From Myxococcales bacterium (GTDB taxonomy: Bacteria; Myxococcota_A; Polyangia; Polyangiales; Polyangiaceae), in contig JADKKK010000001.1 of the NCBI GenBank assembly GCA_016720545.1, positions 920,997 through 984,996 on the forward strand: a stretch of DNA of 64,000 nt, written 5' to 3'. Both the position numbers and the translations under genes were made by a program. Below the pieces are notes generated by a model. That model worked only from the letters and a program-made list of their open reading frames with translations. It had not been told where the DNA came from and did no database searches. Position 1 is the first letter of the stretch. Every line of letters begins with the position of its first letter. This document shows, one piece after another, positions 1 to 16,039 of this stretch.

Positions 1-188
1 CCGCGGGCGGGGAGGGGTGGCGCGACATGAAGGGCAACCTCATGGAGGCGGTCCTCAAGCCCGACAACACGTTCGAGTTCCGGGGCTACGGCATCGGCTA
101 CGGGAGCGTGACGCACCACCGAAACCAGCAGCTCACTCCGCGCATGGTCACGGGCGGCATCGGCGCCCGGTGCATGCGCTTCAAGTGA
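1..188 (+). CDS. C-terminal end of a formylglycine-generating-enzyme (SUMF1/FGE-sulfatase) family protein, 5' truncated
   Basis: The frame is open from base 3 and stops at TGA 186-188, giving about 61 residues. The tail reads GYGSVTHHRNQ, then GGIGARCMRFK just before the stop. A closing G-x-R-C-x-R is characteristic of the FGE-sulfatase/SUMF1 fold, in which the last strand carries this Gly-Arg-Cys stretch. Family members oxidise a Cys or Ser in target sulfatases, or act as accessory domains in myxobacterial proteins. The catalytic cysteines lie outside the window, so enzyme activity cannot be judged. The family call rests on the tail only. Confidence 0.55.
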   Translation, partial: AGGEGWRDMKGNLMEAVLKPDNTFEFRGYGIGYGSVTHHRNQQLTPRMVTGGIGARCMRFK

Positions 189-272
189 CCGCATTGAGGT
201 GAGCGGGGTGCCCGCCGCGCCCGCGTCGCGCCGTCCGTGCGCTCGGGGCCGCGTTCGGCTACCCTTCGGCCC

Positions 273-596
273 GTGCAGAGCGACATCGACAACACGCCGC
301 GACCTACCGCTGCGCGCCCGGACCCGCGGCCGCCCCAGGAAATGCACGACGACCCTACGGTCGAGCGGCCTATCCCCGACGCGGTCGCTGCGGCCGCGCG
401 CGACGAGGAGTTCCGCACCGGCCGGGTCACCTTCGAGGAGATCCTAGCCCGCCTCGGCCCGCGCCACCTCGGCGGCCCGCTGCCGCCCATTCGCGACGAC
501 CTGTACACGACCGGGGCGAAGGTCGAAGAGGAGCCCCTCTCCACCGACGACCTCGACGCCGCCTGGAGCGAGCGCGACGAGCGGGCCGAGAACTGA
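273..596 (+). CDS. Small acidic hypothetical protein
   Basis: This frame has strongly GC-biased third positions and encodes about 107 residues if GTG 273 is the start; ATG 342 and GTG 237 are in-frame alternatives, and none has a good ribosome-binding site. The product is proline-rich at its N-terminus and acidic at its C-terminus, with a predicted helical stretch around FEEILARLG. No domain was recognised. It sits where rplL normally precedes rpoB and does not resemble L7/L12. It could be a regulator or antitoxin-like protein, but nothing shows that directly. Confidence 0.45.
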   Translation: MQSDIDNTPRPTAARPDPRPPQEMHDDPTVERPIPDAVAAAARDEEFRTGRVTFEEILARLGPRHLGGPLPPIRDDLYTTGAKVEEEPLSTDDLDAAWSERDERAEN

Positions 597-898
597 GTCG
601 GGTGGCCTATCGAGCGACCACTCCGAGCGCCGGCGGGCGGCCCAGCTCGGCCCCGCGCTCCCGCCACCCCGCCGCTGAGGCGACACGGCTAGTTCTTTAA
701 AATCAGATAGATAGGCACCACCTGCACACCCGAGCAGGGTCCACTCAGGCAACGTCCGTGCCGGCGGTGCTTGACTTTCCCCGGCAGGCCTGTCAGGTAG
801 CGCGTCCCCACTTGTCCCTAGCGTGATCACGAAGGTCCCGGAACGCGCACCGGGTGCCTTCGCTTTCTCTTCGAGTCGTGCCGCGAGCAGGAGCAACG
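597..898 (+). other. rpoB leader/promoter region
   Basis: There is no gene here. A TTGACT hexamer at 771-776 is a good -35 candidate; 17 nt downstream, CAGGTA (794-799) is only a weak -10, so the promoter is tentative. A short hairpin (CCCGG 837-841 with CCGGG 850-854) followed by a pyrimidine-rich stretch lies just ahead of the rpoB ribosome-binding site and could act as a leader element. Confidence 0.3.
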
Positions 899-5035
<4,137 letters not shown>

Positions 5036-5052
5036 GCGGCCCGCGCGGCCCT

Positions 5053-5085
5053 GGTCCACGCGCCGCTCCCGAGCGCGCGTGGACC
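5053..5085 (+). other. Perfect 11-bp hairpin between rpoB and rpoC
   Basis: GGTCCACGCGC (5053-5063) is exactly complementary to GCGCGTGGACC (5075-5085) around an 11-nt loop. No T-run follows, so it does not look like a standard intrinsic terminator. It could be an RNA-processing site, a partial attenuator or a transcript-stabilising stem that sets the rpoB:rpoC ratio. Function is inferred from position alone. Confidence 0.5.
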
Positions 5086-5206
5086 CCGCCCCTCGACTTC
5101 CTCTCGGCGCCGTCGCCCCGTCCCCTCGCGAGGCGCGGCGCGAAGCACGCGCCCCTCGCCCCTCCCAGACTCCGTAGTTCGTTTCCGAAACTAGAAAGGT
5201 TTCCCC

Positions 5207-9457
<4,251 letters not shown>

Positions 9458-9465
9458 GAAGCAGC

Positions 9466-9479
9466 GGGTCTTCGGACCC
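9466..9479 (+). other. UUCG-capped mini hairpin after the rpoC stop
   Basis: GGGTC-TTCG-GACCC forms a 5-bp stem with a very stable UUCG tetraloop, 9 nt after the rpoC stop codon and just ahead of the main terminator. It may protect the 3' end or assist termination. Confidence 0.45.
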
Positions 9480-9488
9480 TCACGACGG

Positions 9489-9528
9489 GCCCCATGTGCG
9501 AGAGCACGTGGGGCTCGTTGGCTTTTTT
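9489..9528 (+). terminator. Rho-independent terminator of rpoBC
   Basis: GCCCCATGTGC (9489-9499) pairs with GCACGTGGGGC (9504-9514), giving an 11-bp stem with one G-U pair and a GAGA loop. A run of six T follows at 9523-9528. Position, stem strength and T-run all fit intrinsic termination of the rpoBC transcript. Confidence 0.85.
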
Positions 9529-9545
9529 CGGGAGTAGGGGCGCCC

Positions 9546-9910
9546 CCACCCGTCCCGCTGCGCCGGCCCAGAGGGGTTGCCCCCACCCGTCCCGCTGCGC
9601 GGGCCGGCCTCCCAAATCGGACGCTGCGCGTCCTCAGGGGGAGGCGGAGAGGGGCGTGGGTTGCCGCTGGCGAGTGTGGCCGCGTTGCCCCCCCGTCCCG
9701 CTGCGGGCCGGTCCTCCCAAATCGGACGCTGCGCGTCCTCAGGGGAGGCGGAGCGGGGCGGGGGGGGCTCGTGGTCGCTGGCAGGCTACCGGGGCTCATG
9801 GCTTGTCGCATGTTGCTTGTGTGGCTTCGCGTGTGCCCCCCACCCGTCCCGCTGCGCGGGCCGGCCTCCCCCAAATCGGACGCTGCGCGTCCTCAGGGGG
9901 AGGCGGAAGG
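9546..9910 (+). repeat. Cluster of REP-like palindromic repeats (three good copies plus a partial)
   Basis: A unit of about 65 bp recurs at about 9582-9649, 9688-9752 and 9836-9908, with a degenerate partial copy at 9546-9570. Each begins CCACCCGTCCCGCTGCG and ends in GGGGAGGCGGA. Three nested dyads are visible: CCCGC-TGC-GCGGG, then GGACGC-TGC-GCGTCC, all enclosed by CCTCCC and GGGAGG. This is the build of a bacterial interspersed palindromic (REP/BIME) element. A truncated copy lies at 18690-18709. No transposase of the REP-associated type (RAYT) was found in the window. Confidence 0.75.
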
Positions 9911-10316
9911 GGGCGGGCGTGCTGGCTTGGGGTGGGGGGGGGGGGCGGGGGGGGGCGGCGCTGGCCCGCTTTGGGGGGGGCCGGGGGGGGGCCGCGCGCC
10001 CGGCGCGCGGGACGCGCGACGAGCCGCGAAACGCGAGACGCGACGCACCACGAGCCCCCCCGAGACGCGCGACGCGACGCGACTCGAGCCGGCTCCCCCC
10101 CGGCGGCCCTCGACGACCCGCGTGGTCACTCCGCAGCGAAGTCACGGCACGCCCCGAAAGCACGGCGCCCTCGGCGGCGGGGAGGGCCGGCTCTGCGCCG
10201 ACGCGAACGTTCCGCGCCAGCGGCGGTGAGTCACGCGCGGCACGCACGCGCCGCTGTCACGCAACCTTCGCTCAGGGGCTCAAAGCCGGCTCTCCCCGCC
10301 GCCTCACGAGGTCCCC
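9911..10316. other. G-tract and low-complexity intergenic region
   Basis: There is no credible gene. 9930-9995 is dominated by runs of 6 to 14 G separated by one to a few bases, able in principle to form G-quadruplexes on the plus strand. It is followed by purine-rich GCGAGACGCGACGC-type repetition up to about 10090. The remainder up to the next gene shows no recognisable signal. Confidence 0.5.
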
Positions 10317-10682
10317 ATGCGCTACGGATTCGTCACCACCGCGTACACCTTCTCCACCCTGCGCCCGCGGGCGCGGGACATGCGAGGCGCGCCCACGCCC
10401 ACCGAGGCGCTCTTGTGGGGCGCGCTCCGGCGCGGGCAGCTCGGTGTGCGCTTTCTTCGTCAGGTGGTCCTCGGGCGGTTCGTCGCTGACTTCTACGCGC
10501 CCTCGGCGAGGCTCGTCGTCGAGGTGGATGGGCCGGTGCACGCAGGGCGCCGAGCGTACGACCGGCAGCGCGACGCCGCGCTCGCCGCCCGCGGCGTGCG
10601 CACGCTTCGGGTCGAGGCATGGCGGGTCGAGAGTGAGCTCGCGGCGGTGGTGGCGGGGATTCGTGGGGCGCTGGGCAAGTGA
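10317..10682 (+). CDS. DUF559 (Vsr-like fold) endonuclease domain protein
   Basis: The 121-residue product matches the DUF559 family of small PD-(D/E)XK-type nucleases related to very-short-patch repair endonuclease. Visible features are the N-terminal PTPTEALLWGALR helix, the hydrophobic FLRQVVLGRFVADFYAP strands, the catalytic-type VVEVDG motif and the trailing RDAALAARGVRTLRV. Length is normal for the family. Members are common in myxobacteria and actinobacteria, with mobile or defence roles suspected but mostly unproven. It stands alone next to the repeat cluster and just upstream of an Mrr-like gene. Confidence 0.75.
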   Translation: MRYGFVTTAYTFSTLRPRARDMRGAPTPTEALLWGALRRGQLGVRFLRQVVLGRFVADFYAPSARLVVEVDGPVHAGRRAYDRQRDAALAARGVRTLRVEAWRVESELAAVVAGIRGALGK

Positions 10683-10821
10683 CTCCCTCCCTCGAGGTCG
10701 TGTCGGCCAGCGCGTTACGGGCGCTCCCGCGTCGCTCACCGCGCGTCAGCAAAGGCCTCGGTCCCAGCCTCAAAAGAGAACCTCCTTCGCCTCCGCGGCC
10801 TGGAGTGAGAGAGTGAACCCG

Positions 10822-12195
10822 ATGTCTGTCCCGACGTACGACACGTTCATCGGCCCGCTCCTCAAGCACCTCGCGGATCGGTCGCGAGCATCGAGTGGCG
10901 CGATGATCCCCGATACCTACGAGGCACTCGCCGACGGGGCAGGCCTGTCCGAAGACGATCGGGCCGAGATGCTGCCGAGCGGCGCGCAGGCGGTCTACAA
11001 GAACCGCATCGGGTGGGCGCACGATCGGCTGAAGCGGGCAGGGCTCTCAGGTAGCCCGCGTCGGGGCGTCTGGCAGCTCACGGCGGCGGGTCTTGCCCTC
11101 GCCAAGAAGTACGAGCGCCTCCCCGCGACCGAGGTGGAGCGCATCGCGAGCGCCGATCGCACTTCCCGCGTGAAGTCGCGAAACGCCGAAGCAGCCGAGG
11201 ACGAATCGCCTACTACGTCCGTGACCGTCGCGACCGCGCCACCTTCCACGCCCACGGTCCTTGCGCCTCCGCCTCGGGAGAGTCCTGAGGAGCGCATCGA
11301 AGCCGAGGACATCCCGAGCCGGGCGCGTGCTCGCCGTCGAAGTGGATGGGCGCCGGGCGCCTTGCGTTCGACGCGCAGCGCGTGTCTCAATCCCATGGTG
11401 CGCGCGACCAAGGCCCCCGCGATTCTTCCGTGGCGAATGATGCAGGAGGTCCGCACGCGCGACAAGGGGTGGGCACCTTCCACCGCCCAGCTCGCTTGGT
11501 GCGGGCGAGTCCAGCTCCTGCGGACATCACTGTCGATCGAGCTCGAGCTGGTGTTCGACTGGCGGTGCCGTCACCTCATCTTCATCAACTCTCGGCCGTC
11601 GACCGCGAGCGCGCTGTTGCTGGACACGCTGCGCACGGCCGGATTCGATATTTCCGATGGATCCGCCTCCCGTGAGCTTCCCCACAGCCGCGCCCTCGAC
11701 GCCGAGATCGCGTGGATTCAGCGCACGTCGCGCCGCCACGGGGAGCTGCTTGCGCCGCCCGCTCGACGCCCCAAGCTGGGGAAGCCTGCGCTCGCGAGCG
11801 CGACTGCGCGCTGCCCGTTTCGGCGCGCTGCGTTCACGCGGGCCGCGCTCGTCCCCGGCTGGAACACCATGCACGCGTTCGCGGGGCGCACCTCGGCGCG
11901 TCCGATGCTTGGCCTCGAGGGCTGGAGGGTGCAGGCCTTCTGCTCGGCGTCGGTCGATGAGGACGGCGAGCGCCTCGAGCTCCTCGTGATCCTCTACGCC
12001 ACCGAGCGCCCGACGAAACGGGAGGCGTCGCGGGCAAGCGCGCGCCTCTCCGCCACGCTCGCCCCGCTTGGGTTCGAGGGCGGAGCTCGGCGGAGCAACA
12101 ACGGGTGGTGGGGGTTCTTCCAAAAGCCGTGTGCGACGCTCCAGGAGGCGCGACGCGATCGGCGTCGGTTGGATCGGGTCCTCTTTGCGCGATGA
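10822..12195 (+). CDS. Mrr N-terminal (winged-helix) domain protein with an unrecognised C-terminal part
   Basis: Translated from ATG 10822 (457 residues), the first ~100 residues resemble the Mrr_N winged-helix domain of Mrr-type restriction enzymes: MSVPTYDTFIGPLLKHLADR, then QAVYKNRIGWAHDRLKRAG, then GVWQLTAAGLALAKK. A spacer with SPEERIEAE follows, as in Mrr proteins, but the expected nuclease core (GxGGDGGID-type motif) is absent. The segment from about residue 170 to 230 has unusual composition and may mark a frameshift or fusion. The last ~110 residues (ending GWWGFFQKP...DRVLFAR) again look coding but are unknown to me. It may be a decayed or rearranged restriction gene. Confidence 0.5.
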   Translation: MSVPTYDTFIGPLLKHLADRSRASSGAMIPDTYEALADGAGLSEDDRAEMLPSGAQAVYKNRIGWAHDRLKRAGLSGSPRRGVWQLTAAGLALAKKYERLPATEVERIASADRTSRVKSRNAEAAEDESPTTSVTVATAPPSTPTVLAPPPRESPEERIEAEDIPSRARARRRSGWAPGALRSTRSACLNPMVRATKAPAILPWRMMQEVRTRDKGWAPSTAQLAWCGRVQLLRTSLSIELELVFDWRCRHLIFINSRPSTASALLLDTLRTAGFDISDGSASRELPHSRALDAEIAWIQRTSRRHGELLAPPARRPKLGKPALASATARCPFRRAAFTRAALVPGWNTMHAFAGRTSARPMLGLEGWRVQAFCSASVDEDGERLELLVILYATERPTKREASRASARLSATLAPLGFEGGARRSNNGWWGFFQKPCATLQEARRDRRRLDRVLFAR

Positions 12196-12223
12196 GCTGT
12201 TCGCGCGCGCAGCGGCCTTCCTG

Positions 12224-12814
12224 CTACTCCGCGGCGTCCCCCTCGACGTCGAAGGCCCCCTCGTAGAGGGCGTCGAGCGCGATTTGCGCGCGGTTGCTCA
12301 GCACGAGCGTCCCACCGGGCTCGTGAACGCGGTAGGTCCAAGCGCCGCCGGGGGCGTGTGCGTCGCGCTGGAAGTGCTCGACGCGCACGCGGTCTTGGGC
12401 CACCAGGACGTAGTCTGTGAGGGAGGCGATGCGCTGGTAGGCTTCCCACTTGCCGCCGCGATCGTAGCGCTCGGTGCTTCGCGAGAGCACCTCGACGACG
12501 ACGCTGGGGTTGACGAGCGACTCGCTGCTTGTCTGGACGCCCCCGCACGCCACGACGACGTCGGGGTAGACATAGCGCTCCCCCTCGACGACGGAGACAC
12601 GTTGATCGGAGGAGAGCACATGGCAGCCCTTCCCGCGGAGGGTCGCGTGCAATGCGGCCGTCGCGCTCGCGGAGAGCACGTTGTGCCGAGGGCTGCCGCC
12701 TGCCATCGCGAAGACCTCGCCGTGGTGGTACTCGTGTTTTTCCCGCTGATCGCGCTCCCACGCGAGGTAGGCCTCGGCGGTCATGCGGGTCGCGTCGCGC
12801 TCGGCGTGGGCCAT
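12224..12814 (-). CDS. Uma2 family (DUF820) endonuclease-like protein
   Basis: The 196-residue product has the Uma2 layout: MTAEAYLAWERDQREKHEY at the N-terminus, then HGEVFAMAGGSPRHN, the predicted PD-(D/E)XK catalytic strands around YVYPDVVVACG and NPSVVVEVLSRST, and the YDRGGKWEAYQRI motif. The start is placed at MAHAERDATRMTAEAYL; an upstream ATG at 12841 is possible. Uma2 proteins are abundant in cyanobacteria and myxobacteria, often next to mobile or defence genes. Their biological role is not settled. It converges with the Mrr-like gene, leaving a 28-bp gap. Confidence 0.85.
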   Translation of the reverse strand: MAHAERDATRMTAEAYLAWERDQREKHEYHHGEVFAMAGGSPRHNVLSASATAALHATLRGKGCHVLSSDQRVSVVEGERYVYPDVVVACGGVQTSSESLVNPSVVVEVLSRSTERYDRGGKWEAYQRIASLTDYVLVAQDRVRVEHFQRDAHAPGGAWTYRVHEPGGTLVLSNRAQIALDALYEGAFDVEGDAAE

Positions 12815-13549
12815 GTCTCGAAGGTAGCGTGGGGGCTGCAAGCGGGCCAGGGGGCGGTGAGGTCCGTCGCGCTACCGCCCGAACGCGGCCGTCGTGACCC
12901 TCGTGACGCCCATCATGTCGACGCGCTCGCCGCCAGAGCGGAATGGCCCTCGCGCGGAAGGGTCGCGCGGGGACACGGGTGCGCGCCGCCCTGGTTGGCG
13001 CGCACGCCGCTCCGCGCTCGCGATGACGGCCTCGAGCGGCACGTTCGTCGGAAGCGCGCCGGGGTGGGGCGAGCCGTGGTCGCGCGCACGCCTCGCGCAC
13101 GTCGAGCAGGACGCGAGCGGTTGGCGCACGTGGCTCGTCGACGAGAGCGGCTCCCCTATCGACGAGGCCGACGTGCAGCGCGCGCGGCTCTCGATCCCGC
13201 TCCCTAGCTGCCTAGCCCGCACCGAAGCGAGCCCCGTGTGAAGCACAACTTCATTAGGCAGTGGAGTCGTGCGCCTCCGCTTCACGGATCACATTAGGCA
13301 GTGTGCGTCGCTCGCCACGACCTCGCGGCCTCCTTCGTCAGTGCTCGGAAGCCATGAGGGCCACGCCGGACACCGCTGAGGCCGGGTCCCGAGGACCTCG
13401 CCAGAGATGGGCCAACCAGCTCATCGCGAACGTATTGCGCGCAATCGCCTCGCGTGTGCGCAGCTTCTGCACGCCACGCCGAAGTCAGAATCGGACACCA
13501 CCATCCGAGACATGTGAGGAAGAAGGCCGCGCGGCGCACTCCGTCGCGT
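12815..13549. other. Region without a supported gene
   Basis: A 72-codon frame at 13023-13241 on the plus strand (begins MTASSGTFVGSAPGWGEP) may be a small gene or relic, with weak support. Two direct copies of CATTAGGCAGTG lie about 40 bp apart near 13251 and 13290. A perfect 12-bp palindrome ATTGCGCGCAAT is at 13434-13445, followed by GTGTGCGCAGC and CTGCACGCC (13454-13475), which resemble the enhancer-like repeats described for other promoters here. Confidence 0.4.
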
Positions 13550-13565
13550 GGGCACGAGACGTGCA
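13550..13565 (+). promoter_or_regulatory. Possible sigma-54-like promoter for the histidine kinase
   Basis: GGGCACG-N4-GTGCA keeps the GG and GC dinucleotides at the fixed 12-nt spacing but differs from TGGCACG-N4-TTGCW at two less critical bases. GTGTGCGCAGC and CTGCACGCC repeats sit 75-100 bp upstream. The predicted start near 13576 falls 2 nt before GTG 13578, the spacing seen at several other sites in this window. Confidence 0.35.
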
Positions 13566-13577
13566 ACCTCCCTCGGC

Positions 13578-14669
13578 GTGGCAGCATCGGTTCACACGTG
13601 GGTGCTCGAGAGTCTCGCCGCAGGCGTGCTCGTCGTTGGATCCGACGGGCGGATCGACTACGCGAACGAGGCCGCCGCGAAGATCCTGCGGCGGTCGACG
13701 AGCGACCTCTTCGGGGGCGCCGTGTCCGAGGTCCTCGTCTCGCTCGCCGAACTGGTGCGCGGGACCCAAGCGCGCGAGGCGCAGCGTGAGGTCACCGTGA
13801 CCTTGCACGACGGCTCGACCACTCTCGTCGGGTTCTCTGTCAGCGGCCCGAGCGCGGAGGGGGCGTGGACCGTACTCTTCCAGGAAATCACCACGGTCCT
13901 CGAGCTTCGTCGCGAGCGCGATCGGCTCCTCCAGATGGCCGCCCTCGGGGATGCGCTCCCCTCCATCTTGCACGAGCTCCGAAACCCCCTCGCCGCGGTG
14001 ACGAGCGCGCTCGAGGTCCTCGTCGAGGAGACCGAAGACCCCATAAGCGAGCAGGCCCACACCATCTTGTGGGAGGTGCGGCGCATGAACCTCACGCTCC
14101 AGGGCGTCGGCGGCCTCGCGCGGCCGATGCACGCGGACAGCCACGTCGCGGTGGATCTCGCGGTGTGCGAGGCGTGCCGCATCCTCGAAGGCACCGCCGA
14201 GCGCCGCGGCGTCCGACTCACCGCCGAAGTGCCGACGTTGCCGCTCCTCCCGCTCGACTGGGGTGTGGTGAGCGGGGTCGTGTTCAACCTGGTGAAGAAC
14301 GCGATCGAGGCGTGCGACGACGGCGACGACATCGTGGTACGCGCGAGCCTGGAGGCGGACGACACCTTCGAGCTCTGCGTGTCGGACACGGGGTCTGGCA
14401 TGACCGCAGACGTCCTCGAGCGCTGCCGGGCGCTCTTCTTCACGAGCAAGCAGCGCGGCTCGGGGATCGGCCTCGCGCTCTGCCAGCAAATCGCCGAGTC
14501 GTCGGGGGGCCGCCTCGACATCGAGAGCAGCGCAGGCGGGGGCACGAAGGTCACGCTGTCGGTGCCGCTGTACCCGAGCCGCGCCTCGGTCGTGTCAGGT
14601 GCGTGGCCTCTGGAGCGGTCGAACTCCCCCAGGGCACCAGCGGGGGAACGAGGGAGGGATGGGCCATGA
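13578..14669 (+). CDS. PAS-type sensor histidine kinase
   Basis: Cytoplasmic two-component kinase of about 363 residues, with no membrane segment or signal peptide. Residues ~10-110 form a PAS-like sensor (VLVVGSDGRIDYANEAA). The HisKA dimerisation helix carries the phospho-accepting His in ILHELRNPLAAV (His132 from the GTG start). The ATPase domain has the N box (NLVKNAIEA), G1 (DTGSGM) and G2 (GSGIGLAL). GTG 13578 is favoured; GTG 13548 is possible but would overlap the candidate promoter. Overall build is NtrB-like. The DUF4388 response regulator at 16039-17103, in the same direction, is a likely partner, but cognacy is inferred from proximity only. Confidence 0.9.
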   Translation: MAASVHTWVLESLAAGVLVVGSDGRIDYANEAAAKILRRSTSDLFGGAVSEVLVSLAELVRGTQAREAQREVTVTLHDGSTTLVGFSVSGPSAEGAWTVLFQEITTVLELRRERDRLLQMAALGDALPSILHELRNPLAAVTSALEVLVEETEDPISEQAHTILWEVRRMNLTLQGVGGLARPMHADSHVAVDLAVCEACRILEGTAERRGVRLTAEVPTLPLLPLDWGVVSGVVFNLVKNAIEACDDGDDIVVRASLEADDTFELCVSDTGSGMTADVLERCRALFFTSKQRGSGIGLALCQQIAESSGGRLDIESSAGGGTKVTLSVPLYPSRASVVSGAWPLERSNSPRAPAGERGRDGP

Positions 14670-14747
14670 CGGTCGCAGGCGGACAACGCCTGGTTGGCGC
14701 GTCGATATCGCTGCCAGCGCGCCGGGCACGAAGGGGGGACGACGCGA

Positions 14748-14766
14748 GGAACCGGGAGGTGGTTCC
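14748..14766 (+). other. Small inverted repeat between kinase and roadblock genes
   Basis: GGAACC (14748-14753) and GGTTCC (14761-14766) form a 6-bp stem with a 7-nt loop in the 231-bp gap after the kinase. There is no T-run, so it could be an operator or weak 3' stem. The AT-richer CTAACTTAGATT segment immediately downstream could hold the promoter of the roadblock gene. Confidence 0.3.
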
Positions 14767-14900
14767 GCGGCCATCTAACTTAGATTGCTTGTGTTCAGTG
14801 GAGCGCGACGAGCGTCCGTGGACGTTGGTCGCAGAGTGGTGTCGAAGCCGCGCTTGGCGAGACACAAGAGCCAATTCATGCCAGCGGAAGAGGGGTGAAC

Positions 14901-15266
14901 ATGTCGCGAGTAGACAGTCTTAATCGTGTCTTGCGGGGTCTCCAGAGCTCGTCTCCAGACGTCGAGGCCAGCGCGCTCATCTCCGAGGACGGGCTCATGA
15001 TCGCGAGCGCCCTGCCTCAACACGTCGACGAGACCCGCGTGGCCGGGATGAGCGCGACCCTCTCCAGCCTCGGAACGCGCGCCGCGACGGAGCTGGAGCG
15101 AGGCGAGGTCCAGGAGGTGCTCGTTCGAGGCACCAATGGGTATGCGGTCATGATGGCGGCGGCTTCGGGGACGCTCCTGCTCTGCCTCGCGAACAAGCAG
15201 GCGAAGCTCGGTCTCGTGTTCCTCGACATGCGACGGTCTGTCGACGACATCCGCAAGATTCTCTGA
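14901..15266 (+). CDS. Roadblock/LC7 domain protein
   Basis: A 121-residue single-domain roadblock/LC7 protein: the fold starts LNRVLRGLQSSSPDVEASAL with the ISEDGLMIAS strand pair and ends with GLVFLDMRRSVDDI. ATG 14901 is chosen because GAGGGG lies 6-10 nt upstream. Roadblock proteins bind small Ras-like GTPases (MglB on MglA in Myxococcus) or scaffold signalling complexes. No GTPase gene is in the window, so the partner is unknown. The gene lies 15 nt upstream of the MBL/di-iron gene and is probably cotranscribed with it and the genes that follow. Confidence 0.85.
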   Translation: MSRVDSLNRVLRGLQSSSPDVEASALISEDGLMIASALPQHVDETRVAGMSATLSSLGTRAATELERGEVQEVLVRGTNGYAVMMAAASGTLLLCLANKQAKLGLVFLDMRRSVDDIRKIL

Positions 15267-15281
15267 GGGAGGCCAGGCACC

Positions 15282-16039
15282 ATGTCTCACGTCATCTTGT
15301 TCGACAACGGCACACACAAAAGCATCCTCCTCGAGGACTACGCGAGCGGAGGTATCGCGGTTCAAGCCAACCAGCACGTCATCGTCGACGGGGCCTCAGG
15401 CATGATCCTCGACACGGGCGGGCACAAGGTCTACTCGAAGGTGCTCGCCGCCACGACCGGGCTCCTCGGCCGAGCGAAGCTCGAGACCATCTTCCTCTCG
15501 CACCAGGACCCGGACATCGTCGCGGCCGTCAACGGGTGGCTGATGACCACCGACGCCACGGCCTACGTGTCGTCGCTGTGGACCCGGTTCGTCCGCACTT
15601 CGGGCTCGATCGCCTGGTCGAGTCACGCCTGCTCCCGATACCCGACGAGGGGACGACGTTGAAGCTCGGTGCGCACGAGATGAAGGTCGTTCCCGCGCAC
15701 TTCCTTCACTCCGCCGGGAACTTTCACTTGTACGATCCGGTCTCGAAGATCCTCTACAGCGGGGACCTGGGCGCTTCGATCGGGCTAGACTACCGAGAGG
15801 TCACCGACTTCGACGCGCACGAGGCGTACATGCTCGGCTTTCATCGCCGCTACATGGCGAGCGGGCGCGCGCTGAAGGCGTGGGCGAAGCTCGCAAGGCA
15901 GCTCGACATCGACATCATCGCTCCTCAGCACGGCGCCCTCTTCAAGGGCAAGGCCATGGTCGAGCGCTTCATCTCGTGGTGCGAGTCGCTCGAGTGCGGA
16001 GTCGACCTCGTCGACACACTCTACGGCATCAAGGGCTAA
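15282..16039 (+). pseudogene. MBL-fold oxygen-binding di-iron (ODP-like) protein, interrupted by a frameshift
   Basis: The first frame (from ATG 15282) encodes the MBL N-terminal half with the ligand-type motif LSHQDPDIVAA. It loses homology after TAYVSSLWTRF. A second frame resumes at once with PHFGLDRLVE and runs to TAA 16037, including FLHSAGNFHLYDP, LYSGDLGAS and PQHGALF, the remaining metal-ligand blocks. One missing base around 15590-15596 would restore a ~252-residue protein. Relatives are flavodiiron-type ODP domains, some known as oxygen sensors linked to chemotaxis or two-component signalling. Its place between a roadblock protein and a response regulator suggests an O2 or redox input. 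It may be a real mutation or a sequencing error. Confidence 0.8.

Noticed and set aside
9546..9910. CRISPR array
   Set aside because: Only three full units at irregular spacing, each internally palindromic, with no uniform spacers and no cas genes.
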